From contig NZ_JBQCGW010000294.1 in the NCBI RefSeq assembly GCF_051955275.1, positions 1 to 64,000 on the forward strand: a DNA stretch of 64,000 nt. Direction: 5' to 3'. Below the pieces are notes generated by a model. It was given only the letters and a program-made list of their open reading frames with translations. It made no database searches and had not been told where the DNA came from. This document shows positions 24,042 through 32,160 of the stretch, piece by piece. Position 1 is the first letter of the stretch, and every line of letters starts with the position of its first letter. The stretch comes from Pseudobacter sp051955275. GTDB taxonomy: Bacteria > Bacteroidota > Bacteroidia > Chitinophagales > Chitinophagaceae. A program made the position numbers and the translations under genes.

Positions 24042-25016
24042 TTATCCGATCAGCCGCACTGCGTCTTTAGCAAAGTAAGTTGCAATCAGATCCGCGCCTG
24101 CGCGTTTGATAGCAGTGAGTGTTTCAAGGATGGCTTTGTCTTCATCCAGGAAGCCTGCTTTGGCAGCGGCTTTGATCATGCTGTACTCTCCGCTGATATT
24201 ATAGGCGCTTACCGGAACGGTAACGGCATCCTTTACTTCACGGATGATGTCCAGGTAGGCAAGAGCCGGTTTCACCATAACAATGTCTGCGCCTTCTTCC
24301 ACATCCATCAATGTTTCTTTGATGGCTTCCACGCGGTTTGCATAATTCATCTGGTAAGTCTTCTTATCACCAAAACCCGGCGCTGAATCCAGTGCATCAC
24401 GGAAAGGTCCGTAGAAGCAGGATGCATATTTGGCACTGTAGCTCATGATGCCGGTGTTGGTGAAATTGTTTTCTTCCAGTGCTTCGCGGATAGCGCCGAT
24501 GCGCCCATCCATCATATCGCTGGGTGCAACAAAGTCGGCGCCTGCCTGCGCGTGACTCACGCTCATGGCGGCCAGCACTTCAACGGTAGCATCGTTTACG
24601 ATCACATGACCTTCAACGATACCATCATGGCCGTAAGAAGAGAAGGGATCGAGCGCCACATCGGTCATCACTACCATATCAGGACAGGAGTTCTTAACCG
24701 TTTTGATGGCGCGCTGCATCAGTCCGTCAGGATTCACAGCTTCACTTCCTTTATTGTCTTTCAGTTCGTCAGGCACTTTTACAAACAGCAGTACGCTTTT
24801 CAGTCCCAGGCTCCAGAGCTCTTTCACTTCCCGCGCCAGTTGATCCAGGCTGAGCCTGTAATAGCCTGGCATGGTGCTGATCTCGTCTTTTACATCTTTA
24901 CCTTCCACAATAAACAATGGCACAATGAAATCATCCGGCCTGAGAATGGTTTCAGCCACCATCGAACGGATGGCGGGCGATTGACGGAGGATCCTGTTTC
25001 TTCTTTGTAAATACAT
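24042..25016 (-). CDS. hemB: Porphobilinogen synthase (5-aminolevulinate dehydratase)
   Basis: 324 residues. It joins two 5-aminolevulinates to porphobilinogen. Seen: PLFIVEGKDVKDEISTMPG, SHAQAGADFVAPSDMMDGRI, and the Schiff-base lysine in MVKPALAYLDIIREV. The metal site reads DVALDPFSSYGHDG, with Asp in place of the Cys residues of zinc enzymes, so it belongs to the magnesium-type class. It lies 36 bp after hemF. Confidence 0.97.
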   Translation of the reverse strand: MYLQRRNRILRQSPAIRSMVAETILRPDDFIVPLFIVEGKDVKDEISTMPGYYRLSLDQLAREVKELWSLGLKSVLLFVKVPDELKDNKGSEAVNPDGLMQRAIKTVKNSCPDMVVMTDVALDPFSSYGHDGIVEGHVIVNDATVEVLAAMSVSHAQAGADFVAPSDMMDGRIGAIREALEENNFTNTGIMSYSAKYASCFYGPFRDALDSAPGFGDKKTYQMNYANRVEAIKETLMDVEEGADIVMVKPALAYLDIIREVKDAVTVPVSAYNISGEYSMIKAAAKAGFLDEDKAILETLTAIKRAGADLIATYFAKDAVRLIG

Positions 25017-25052
25017 GATCGTTTTATTTTAGTGGGAGAACAGTATTCATCT

Positions 25053-25970
25053 TCATGCCCATTCTTTCGGATGGAGGCAGGCGTCCAGCAGGCGCTCTTC
25101 CCCGCTTCCGGAAGCGGGCTGATAATTGTATTCAAAGCGAACGGTAGGCGGCAGGCTCATCAGGATGCTTTCCGTACGGCCATTGGTCTTAAGGCCGAAG
25201 AGCGTACCTCTGTCGTGTACCAGGTTGAATTCAGTATAACGTCCACGGCGGATCTCCTGCCAGTGTTTGTGGCCTGCATTCCATTCCGTTTCTTTTCTCT
25301 TTTCCACGATGGGAACATAGGCTGAAATGAATGCATTTCCACATTCCTGCCCGAAGCGGAACCAGAAATCCACATCCCTGGTTCCGGTTGGGCGCTGGTG
25401 ATCATAAAAGATGCCGCCGATTCCCCTGCGTTCATTGTTGCGGTGGGCGTTTACAAAGTAGTTATCGCACTCCCGCTTAAAGTCCGGATAAAAAGAAGGA
25501 TCGAACTGATCGCATACATTTTTATAGGTACGATGAAAATGGGTGGCATCTTCGTCGATCAGGTAATAGGGCGTGAGGTCTGTGCCGCCACCGAACCATC
25601 TGTCTGTTACCATATGGTTTTTATCGTACAGCTCAAACATCCTGTAATTGCAGTGCACGGTGGGAACAAAAGGGTTCAGCGGATGGATCACCAGTGACAG
25701 GCCGCAGGCGAACCAGTTATCTCCATCAATTTTCAACTGATGTCGCATGGCATCAGTAACGGAGCCATATACCACCGAAGTGTTGACGCCGCCTTTTTCA
25801 AATACTTTGCCGTTGGCAATCACGCGCGTTTTGCCGCCGCCGCCTTCCGGGCGCTGCCACTGGTCTTCCACAAACCGGGCCTGCCCGTCCGCTGCTTCCA
25901 GCGAGGCGCAGATGCGGTTCTGGAGGTCGTGGATATAAGCGATCCAGTTGTCTTTGATGGGATTGTTCAT
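25053..25970 (-). CDS. hemF: Oxygen-dependent coproporphyrinogen III oxidase
   Basis: 305 residues. It decarboxylates two propionates of coproporphyrinogen III using O2. Family sequence seen: GGGGKTRVIANGKVFEKGGVN, WFGGGTDLTPYYLIDEDATHF-like, YFVNAHRNNERRGIGGIFYDH and RRGRYTEFNLVHDRGTLFGL. The oxygen-independent HemN is not in the window, which suggests growth in air for this branch. Separated from hemE by repeat copy C. Confidence 0.97.
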   Translation of the reverse strand: MNNPIKDNWIAYIHDLQNRICASLEAADGQARFVEDQWQRPEGGGGKTRVIANGKVFEKGGVNTSVVYGSVTDAMRHQLKIDGDNWFACGLSLVIHPLNPFVPTVHCNYRMFELYDKNHMVTDRWFGGGTDLTPYYLIDEDATHFHRTYKNVCDQFDPSFYPDFKRECDNYFVNAHRNNERRGIGGIFYDHQRPTGTRDVDFWFRFGQECGNAFISAYVPIVEKRKETEWNAGHKHWQEIRRGRYTEFNLVHDRGTLFGLKTNGRTESILMSLPPTVRFEYNYQPASGSGEERLLDACLHPKEWA

Positions 25971-25986
25971 TTGTTATTCTTTTTCG

Positions 25987-26104
25987 GTGTGCCCAGTAGC
26001 TCGCCTCTGGCGAGTTACTGCTATTTGTTCGCCTCCGGCGAACGGCGTGTCGCCGGAGGCGACGGAATAAACGTCACTCGCGGGACGCGAGCGACTGGGT
26101 ACAC
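25987..26104 (-). repeat. Hairpin-rich intergenic repeat, copy C (best preserved)
   Basis: 118 bp. The outer ends GTGTGCCCAGTAGCTCGC and GCGAGCGACTGGGTACAC are near-perfect inverted repeats. Inside are AGCTCGCCTCTGGCGAGT, GTTCGCCTCCGGCGAAC, GTCGCCGGAGGCGAC and CACTCGCGGGACGCGAG. It begins 4 bp after the hemE stop and ends 16 bp before the hemF start. Confidence 0.92.
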
Positions 26105-26108
26105 GCAA

Positions 26109-27137
26109 TTATTTCTTCGTATATGCCTTAACGGTATTAACGAAAGCTTTTGCGTGATCAACGGGTACATTGGGCAAAATGCCGTGGCCAAGGTTGGCAA
26201 TATGTTTGTAACCGCCGAACCCGTCGAGCATTTTTGTTACTTCTTTCTCGATCTCGGGGATCGGAGCCAGCAGTTTTGCAGGATCGAAATTGCCTTGCAA
26301 TACAACCTTGCCGCCGGCGAGCTGGCGGGCGAATTGAGGCGTATTGCACCAGTCGATGCCCAGGCCATGAGCGCCTGTGGCAGCCATGCGGTCCAGGCTA
26401 TGCCAGGCGCCTTTGGCGAAGATGATGGTGAGCACTTCCTCTTTCAGTGCCTCCACGATCTGGCGGATATACCGGAGGCTCCAGGTTTCAAAATCATCCT
26501 GGCTCAGCAGGCCACCCCAACTGTCGAAGATCTGGATTACGTCAACACCTGCCTGCACCTGACCTTTCAGGTAAGCGATGGTAGTGTCTGTGATCATCTG
26601 CAGTAACTGGTGTGCAGTTTCTGGTTGCGTATAACAAAAGGCCTTGGCCTCGTCGAAAGTTTTGGAGCCCTTGCCCTGTACCATATAGCAGAGGAGTGTC
26701 CAGGGAGCGCCGGCAAAGCCGATCAATGGTACACGGCCGGCCAGTGTTTTTTTGGTGAGGCGAAGTGCATCATATACATAACCCAGGCTTTCATTCACAT
26801 CGGGAACACGAAGCCTGGTGAGGTCGCTGTATTGTTTGATGGGATCGGGCAGGAATGGTCCCTTGCTTTCTATCATCTGCACTTCCAGGCCCATGGCCTC
26901 AGGCACTACCAGGATGTCTGAAAAGATGATGGCTGCATCCACACCCACCTGCTCAACCGGTTGAATGGTGATTTCGGTAGCCAGTTCGGGTATGCGGCAC
27001 CGTTCGAAGAAGGTGTATTTTGCCTTCAGTTTCATATAGTCGGGGAGATAACGGCCTGCCTGGCGCATCATCCATACTGGTGTACGTTCAGTGGCTTCTC
27101 CTCTCAGTGTTCTTAATAACAGGTCGTTTTGCAGCAT
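26109..27137 (-). CDS. hemE: Uroporphyrinogen III decarboxylase
   Basis: 342 residues. It converts uroporphyrinogen III into coproporphyrinogen III. The two family signatures are present: PVWMMRQAGRYLPDY and LIGFAGAPWTLLCYMVQG. Also FSDILVVPEAMG and HGILPNVPVDH. The gap to hemD upstream is 15 bp. Confidence 0.97.
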   Translation of the reverse strand: MLQNDLLLRTLRGEATERTPVWMMRQAGRYLPDYMKLKAKYTFFERCRIPELATEITIQPVEQVGVDAAIIFSDILVVPEAMGLEVQMIESKGPFLPDPIKQYSDLTRLRVPDVNESLGYVYDALRLTKKTLAGRVPLIGFAGAPWTLLCYMVQGKGSKTFDEAKAFCYTQPETAHQLLQMITDTTIAYLKGQVQAGVDVIQIFDSWGGLLSQDDFETWSLRYIRQIVEALKEEVLTIIFAKGAWHSLDRMAATGAHGLGIDWCNTPQFARQLAGGKVVLQGNFDPAKLLAPIPEIEKEVTKMLDGFGGYKHIANLGHGILPNVPVDHAKAFVNTVKAYTKK

Positions 27138-27152
27138 CTGTATTATTATTAA

Positions 27153-27869
27153 TTACTTCTTTATAAAAAAATCCTGCACCTGGCTGAGCATGCATTGCTG
27201 GTCAGGTGTGGGGCTGATGATCACTTGATTACTGGTATAAGCGGTGATAGCTTTGGCAGTTGTATTACCGATGGCGAAGCAAACAGTGGATGCGGGTAAC
27301 TGGTTAGCTGAAAAAAAACTGTTTACAGCGCTGGGACTGAAGAACAGCACGCCGTCCATATGCTTATTCACAGTCACCGGTGTTTCGATGGTTTCATAAG
27401 TGGTCACTTCATGCACTTCGATGCCATGCTCCTGCAACAGGGTGGGAAGTTCATCCCTGCGCTGGTTGCTGCAGAAAAATACCACGCGTTCAACGCTTCC
27501 TTCCTGAATGATGGTCTCTGCCAGCAGTGCTCCCGTGAATACTTCGCCGGTGGGCTCGTTGCTGAACAGTTCCATCACAGCATCGCGGGTAGTGCCTGCC
27601 AGGGAAAAGATATTCCAGTGCGAGGCAGAACTGATGTCTTCATTGACATTGAGAGCAGCGGCAACGATCTCTACCGCGTTGCGGCTGGTGAAGACCACGG
27701 CTGTGCCTGGCTCAAAAGTGAGTGGCAGTACGGTTTCGATGGTCTCACCGTTCAGTACGGGTTCTATTCTGATGAGTTCCGCTTCCTGACAGGCGATGCC
27801 CTGCTTCACCAGTTCCCTGCTCAGTGAAGGGTTTAATTTCTTTGTACTAAGGATACTGTATCGTGTCAT
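27153..27869 (-). CDS. hemD: Uroporphyrinogen III synthase
   Basis: 238 residues. It closes hydroxymethylbilane to uroporphyrinogen III with inversion of ring D. The family is very divergent. The call rests on the two-lobed pattern (VVFTSRNAVEIVAAAL, VVFFCSNQRRDELPTLL, GVLFFSPSAVNSFF, CFAIGNTTAKAI) and on its place directly after hemC, with an 8-bp gap. Confidence 0.9.
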   Translation of the reverse strand: MTRYSILSTKKLNPSLSRELVKQGIACQEAELIRIEPVLNGETIETVLPLTFEPGTAVVFTSRNAVEIVAAALNVNEDISSASHWNIFSLAGTTRDAVMELFSNEPTGEVFTGALLAETIIQEGSVERVVFFCSNQRRDELPTLLQEHGIEVHEVTTYETIETPVTVNKHMDGVLFFSPSAVNSFFSANQLPASTVCFAIGNTTAKAITAYTSNQVIISPTPDQQCMLSQVQDFFIKK

Positions 27870-27877
27870 TATCAGTA

Positions 27878-28801
27878 TTAGCGACCATTGTTTTTTTGAA
27901 TACCATCCGCGATCTCCTGTCCGCCATTGGCGAGGAGTTCAGAGGCGAAACTTTTTCCGGCTTCGATGGCTTCCGTCACAGCAAGTGACTTGTGCAGTTC
28001 CACTTTGTGTTTGCCATCTACGGAAAGGATGTTCCCGTTGAAGACCACCCGGTTGTTGCTGATGGTGGCCAGGGCGCTGATGGGAGTGGAACATCCGCCA
28101 AGAAGGGCACGGAGAAAATCTCTTTCTATTTTGGTGCAGAGTGCAGTATCGGTGTCATTGAATCTGTTGCAGATCTCCAGCAGTTTTTCGTGGTTGCTGC
28201 GGCAGGCTACGGTGATGGCGCCCTGCGCGGGGGCGGGCAGCATCCAGTCGAGCTCCATGGAATTATGCGGACGGAGGCCGATACGCTCCAGTCCTGCTGC
28301 GGCGAAGATGGCGCCGTTCCAGTTGCTTTCTTCGAGTTTGCGGAGGCGGGTGTTCACATTGCCGCGCAGGTTCTCGATGGTATGATGGGGGTAGCGGTTC
28401 AGCCATTGTGCTTTGCGGCGGATGCTGCTGGTGGCGATGATGCAGCTGGCAGCGGCCAGCTCACTGTCGAAAGTGAAATGTTCACCTTTATAGATCAGGA
28501 GGTCTTTCCAGGAAGCGCGCTTCAGTACTGCGGCCTGGGCAATGCCTTCGGGCAGTTGGGTAGGCACATCCTTCATGGAATGAACGGCCATATCGATCTT
28601 GTTGTTGAGGAGGGCAATATCGAGGCTGCGGGTGAAGATCCCCTGAACGCCCATTTCGTAGAGAGGCGTTTTGAGATCAACATCACCTTCACTTTTGATG
28701 TATACCAGTTCTGCTTCAACGCCCTGTTCGCTGAGCAGGTTCTTTACCTGGCTGGCCTGCCATACTGCAAGCTGACTTTCTCTGGTTCCTATTCTGATCA
28801 T
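27878..28801 (-). CDS. hemC: Porphobilinogen deaminase (hydroxymethylbilane synthase)
   Basis: 307 residues from the ATG at 28801. The 28 extra codons upstream do not match the family, while MIRIGTRESQLAVWQA is the standard N-terminus. Seen: HSMKDVPTQLP, IATSSIRRKAQW, LRGNVNTRLRKL and the dipyrromethane-cofactor Cys in LLGGCSTPISA. It polymerises four porphobilinogens. Second gene of the minus-strand hem operon. Confidence 0.97.
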   Translation of the reverse strand: MIRIGTRESQLAVWQASQVKNLLSEQGVEAELVYIKSEGDVDLKTPLYEMGVQGIFTRSLDIALLNNKIDMAVHSMKDVPTQLPEGIAQAAVLKRASWKDLLIYKGEHFTFDSELAAASCIIATSSIRRKAQWLNRYPHHTIENLRGNVNTRLRKLEESNWNGAIFAAAGLERIGLRPHNSMELDWMLPAPAQGAITVACRSNHEKLLEICNRFNDTDTALCTKIERDFLRALLGGCSTPISALATISNNRVVFNGNILSVDGKHKVELHKSLAVTEAIEAGKSFASELLANGGQEIADGIQKNNGR

Positions 28802-28897
28802 ATCTGTTATATACCGTGATAATAATGCGCTGTGGAAACGCACGAATGGCCGCAAGGTAGTTTTTACCCTGTTATCATCACTCAATTAATGGCAAAG

Positions 28898-30139
28898 TTA
28901 ATTCGAACCTGTTGTAATAAACTCGTTGATGGCCTCTATGTACTGGCACCCGCGTGTGTTCTGCTGGCGCATTTTGGAAGCCATTCCGTTGATCACCCGC
29001 TGGATCTTGAGATCGGAGTCAGCTGGGCGGGTTGTTATTTCTCCCGGACAAAGTTGAATGTATGAAGGGAAGGTTTGAATTTCTTTCAGCTTGATTTTTA
29101 CTGCTTTGAGAACGGGTACATGCTTGCGCATTTCGTACCATTCAACCAGCTCGGCAATATGCTCTTCAATGATGGCGTGGGCTTTGGGAATTTCGGCCTC
29201 CCGTTTTTGCAGGGTGGCGTCATTGATCTTTGACAATTCATCCACGTTCACGAGCTGTACATTGGGCAACTGGCGGGAAGACTCTTCCACGTTGCAGGGG
29301 ATCGACAGATCGATCACCAGTTTGCTACCCTGTTCCCGGAGATGGGAGGCTAAGATGGTGGGCTGCGCGGCATTGGTAGCCACTATGATGATATCAGAAC
29401 GGCGGATATGATCCGTCAGCAGATCGGCAGGCACATATTGAACACCCAGCTCAAAAGCCAGTTCAGCCGCTTTTTCCTGCGTGCGGTTGATGAGGGTGAT
29501 ATTGGTGGTGCCTAAATAATCGATGATATTCTTGCAGGTAGATCTTCCGATCTTGCCTGTGCCCAGCAGGAGGATCTCCTTGCCGTTGATATCGCTTATA
29601 TTTTCTTTGATATACTGGATGGCGGCAAAAGAAACGGAAACGGTGCCGCCGCTCAGTGAAGTATTGTTCTTGATTGCTTTGGAAGATTGCAGCACACTGT
29701 TCACCAGCCTCTCGGAGAAGGTACCGATGAAGCCCCTTTCACGTGCAAATTTTACAGCCATTTTCAGCTGGCCTACAATTTCATAATCTCCCAGGATCTG
29801 GGAGTCAAGCCCTGCGCCCACTGAAAACAGGTGCTGGATGGCGCTCATGCCGCTTTTCACATAGGCAAGCCGGGAAAATGTATCCGCATCGCCTTCGGTA
29901 TGAAGGCAAAGGAGGTTGATCAGTTGGTCTGCCTGTTCTGCAACACCGTAGATCTCAGTTCTGTTACAAGTGGAAAGAATGAATAATTCGTTGACTCCAT
30001 AAGAAGGTGCCAGTGTAAGAAGGGAAGCGTATTGGTCATTGTTGATGGCAAACTTTCCCCTGATGGCAGCGTCAGTCTTCTTATAGTTAATGCCTGCGAT
30101 AAAAAACTTCGATATGTCTTTGCTACTCTGTCCTGGCAT
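28898..30139 (-). CDS. hemA: Glutamyl-tRNA reductase
   Basis: 413 residues. It reduces Glu-tRNA to glutamate-1-semialdehyde, the committed step of the C5 route. Seen: FFIAGINYKKTDAAIRGKFA, the catalytic Cys in LSTCNRTEIYGV, GAGLDSQILGDYEIVGQLK, the NADPH-binding LLLGTGKIGRSTCKNI and the C-terminal dimerisation helix. First gene of the minus-strand hem operon, diverging from hemH across a 172-bp regulatory gap. Confidence 0.97.
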   Translation of the reverse strand: MPGQSSKDISKFFIAGINYKKTDAAIRGKFAINNDQYASLLTLAPSYGVNELFILSTCNRTEIYGVAEQADQLINLLCLHTEGDADTFSRLAYVKSGMSAIQHLFSVGAGLDSQILGDYEIVGQLKMAVKFARERGFIGTFSERLVNSVLQSSKAIKNNTSLSGGTVSVSFAAIQYIKENISDINGKEILLLGTGKIGRSTCKNIIDYLGTTNITLINRTQEKAAELAFELGVQYVPADLLTDHIRRSDIIIVATNAAQPTILASHLREQGSKLVIDLSIPCNVEESSRQLPNVQLVNVDELSKINDATLQKREAEIPKAHAIIEEHIAELVEWYEMRKHVPVLKAVKIKLKEIQTFPSYIQLCPGEITTRPADSDLKIQRVINGMASKMRQQNTRGCQYIEAINEFITTGSN

Positions 30140-30164
30140 GAAAGTAAATTTCTAAATCACAGCG

Positions 30165-30172
30165 CAAAAATA
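30165..30172 (-). promoter_or_regulatory. -7 box of the hemA operon
   Basis: TATTTTTG on the minus strand is a perfect TAnnTTTG, 25 bp before the hemA ATG. No -33 TTG at ideal spacing. Confidence 0.5.
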
Positions 30173-30287
30173 CCCTCGGAAGCGCCAATCACCTAATCTG
30201 TCTGTCATTGCATTGTCATTTTACTGTATGATAAAGGTCACATAAAATAGTGATCAGCATCAATGAACTTTTCATCCAATACAAAGT

Positions 30288-30295
30288 TACTTTTG
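30288..30295 (+). promoter_or_regulatory. -7 box of hemH
   Basis: TACTTTTG is a perfect TAnnTTTG, 16 bp before the hemH ATG, implying a leader of only about 10 nt. Together with the hemA box it makes this gap a divergent promoter region. Confidence 0.5.
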
Positions 30296-30311
30296 CAAAT
30301 CATTCGAAATT

Positions 30312-31337
30312 ATGGCAATGGTTAAAAAAGGAATTGTTTTGATGAATCTCGGGAGTCCGGACTCCACGGAAGTAAAGGATGTGCGAAGGTACCTCGATGA
30401 ATTTCTGATGGATAAAAGGGTGATTGATACCCCTTTGCTCTGGAGAGCCCTGTTGGTGAAAGGTATCATTGTGCCTTTCCGCGCACCCAAATCAGCAGAA
30501 GCTTACAAGAGTATCTGGACCAAAGAAGGGTCTCCTCTGATCGTGATCAGTGAGCAGCAGCAGCAGGCACTGCAGGAGCAGGTGGAAGAACCCGTGGTGA
30601 TTGCCATGCGTTATGGTAATCCCGCACCCTGGGATGCTTTTGATGATCTGATGCAGAAGGTACCCGGACTGGAAGAAGTGGTGCTGGTGCCTATGTACCC
30701 GCATTATGCGATGAGCAGTTATGAAACGGCCGTGGAGTATGCGAAGAAGGTGCATAAAGAGAAGAAATATCCATTCAGATTGTCCATTGTTCCTCCTTTT
30801 TATAAAGATCCCAGGTATATCGATGCATTGTCTGAAAGCATTGCGCCATACCTGGAGCAGGACTATGATCATATTGTATTCAGTTATCATGGGATCCCTG
30901 AAAGGCATGTGCAGAAGACCGATCCTTCCGGCAATCACTGTCTGAAAAATATGGATTGCTGCAATGTGGACAATCCTGCGCATGCGTTCTGTTACCGTCA
31001 TCAGATCCTGAAAACCACTCAGCTGGTTGCGGAGAAACTGAATATTCCCAAAGAGAAATACAGTCATTCTTTCCAGAGCAGACTGGGGAGGGATGAATGG
31101 TTGAAGCCTTACACCGCGGTTAGATTGGGTGAAATGCCGAAAGAGGAGATCAAAAAACTGCTGGTGGTTTGTCCGGCTTTTGTGGCTGACTGCCTGGAGA
31201 CACTTGAAGAGATGGCTGAAGAGGGAAAAGAGATCTTTCTGCATGCGGGTGGAGAGCAATTCACGTTGATTCCTTGCATGAATGTGCATCCTGCCTGGAT
31301 CGGAGCGTTAAAGGAACTGGCTGCCGACGCAAAATAA
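30312..31337 (+). CDS. hemH: Ferrochelatase, with a four-Cys internal insertion
   Basis: 341 residues. It inserts Fe2+ into the porphyrin ring. Seen: IVLMNLGSPDSTEVKDVRRYL, the catalytic His in FSYHGIPERHV, and SHSFQSRLGRDEWLKPYT. Residues 210-227 hold C210, C216, C217 and C227 (HCLKNMDCC.........FC). Four Cys in an internal segment are the mark of the bacterial ferrochelatase class that carries a [2Fe-2S] cluster; cluster binding here is inference. It diverges from hemA and is followed by hemJ, with repeat copy D between. Confidence 0.96.
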   Translation: MAMVKKGIVLMNLGSPDSTEVKDVRRYLDEFLMDKRVIDTPLLWRALLVKGIIVPFRAPKSAEAYKSIWTKEGSPLIVISEQQQQALQEQVEEPVVIAMRYGNPAPWDAFDDLMQKVPGLEEVVLVPMYPHYAMSSYETAVEYAKKVHKEKKYPFRLSIVPPFYKDPRYIDALSESIAPYLEQDYDHIVFSYHGIPERHVQKTDPSGNHCLKNMDCCNVDNPAHAFCYRHQILKTTQLVAEKLNIPKEKYSHSFQSRLGRDEWLKPYTAVRLGEMPKEEIKKLLVVCPAFVADCLETLEEMAEEGKEIFLHAGGEQFTLIPCMNVHPAWIGALKELAADAK

Positions 31338-31344
31338 CGCAGCC

Positions 31345-31459
31345 TGTGCCTGGTCGCTCGCGTTCCGCGAGTGACTTCTGTTTGCTCGCCGGTGGCGGGT
31401 TCAGCGTTCGCCAGAGGCGAACAAATTTTGCTCACTCGCCAGCGGCGAGCGAGTGCAAC
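31345..31459 (+). repeat. Hairpin-rich intergenic repeat, copy D (inverted relative to A-C)
   Basis: About 115 bp. From the hemH side: CGCTCGCGTTCCGCGAGTG, then GCTCGCCGGTGGCGGG, then GTTCGCCAGAGGCGAAC, then CACTCGCCAGCGGCGAGC. Its reverse complement aligns with copies B and C along its whole length. It begins 7 bp after the hemH stop and ends 17 bp before hemJ. Confidence 0.88.
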
Positions 31460-31476
31460 ACCCTGATAAACAGTCT

Positions 31477-32010
31477 ATGTATCTCTACATCAAAGCGCTT
31501 CACATCATTTTTGTTGTAACCTGGTTTGCGGGTTTATTCTATATGCCGCGACTGATGGTGTACAATGCGGAGGCTGACATGCAGCCTGAACCTGCCCGGG
31601 GAATTTTAAGAGCGCAGTATACGATCATGATGAAAAGGCTCTGGTATGGTATCACCTGGCCTTCGGCAGTGCTTACACTGATCTTTGGACTGACTACCTG
31701 GTATCAGTTGGGTGTATTTCCGGATTGGCTGAAGATCAAATTATTATTTGTTACCGGGTTGTTTGCCTACCATGGATCATTACATATGGTAGCCGCGCAG
31801 CAGTGGAAAGGACTGTTCAAATACAGTGGTCAGCAACTACGGATCTGGAATGAAGTTGCAACAATATTTTTAGTGGCCATAGTGATGCTGGTAGTTGTGA
31901 AAGAGAATATGAGTGTGGTGTGGGGACTGTTGGGATTATTTTTATTTGTAGTGATATTGATGAGCGCTATCAAAATCTACAAACTGGTGCGGCAAAAGAA
32001 AAAAATGTAG
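31477..32010 (+). CDS. hemJ: HemJ-type protoporphyrinogen IX oxidase
   Basis: 177 residues from the ATG at 31477; eight codons upstream are open but fall in repeat copy D. About four to five membrane helices. The N-terminal ALHIIFVVTWFAGLFYMPRL and the later FVTGLFAYHG match the HemJ (UPF0093) family, which oxidises protoporphyrinogen IX to protoporphyrin IX where HemG and HemY are absent. Neither of those is in this otherwise complete cluster, which supports the call. The C-terminus is Lys-rich. Confidence 0.9.
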   Translation: MYLYIKALHIIFVVTWFAGLFYMPRLMVYNAEADMQPEPARGILRAQYTIMMKRLWYGITWPSAVLTLIFGLTTWYQLGVFPDWLKIKLLFVTGLFAYHGSLHMVAAQQWKGLFKYSGQQLRIWNEVATIFLVAIVMLVVVKENMSVVWGLLGLFLFVVILMSAIKIYKLVRQKKKM

Positions 32011-32080
32011 AAAAAAAACAGCATTTCCCCATTCTGGTTCCCATATCGGGGAAGTACAACCGGAGAAGGGTGTAAATAAA

Positions 32081-32119
32081 AAAAGAGAGTGTATCGTTTG
32101 ATGCACTCTCTTGTTTTTT
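32081..32119 (+). terminator. Terminator of hemH-hemJ
   Basis: AAGAGAGTG at 32083-32091 pairs with CACTCTCTT at 32104-32112, with further pairing in the loop (ATC/GAT), followed by GTTTTTT. Confidence 0.88.
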
Positions 32120-32160
32120 ATAGGGATAGAAACAGTTGTAGAAAGGGAGCCGACTATAAA

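Noticed and set aside
6549..31459. The four palindromic repeats as a CRISPR array or as attachment sites
   Set aside because: They are dispersed over 25 kb, not regularly spaced, have no spacers and no cas or integrase genes nearby.
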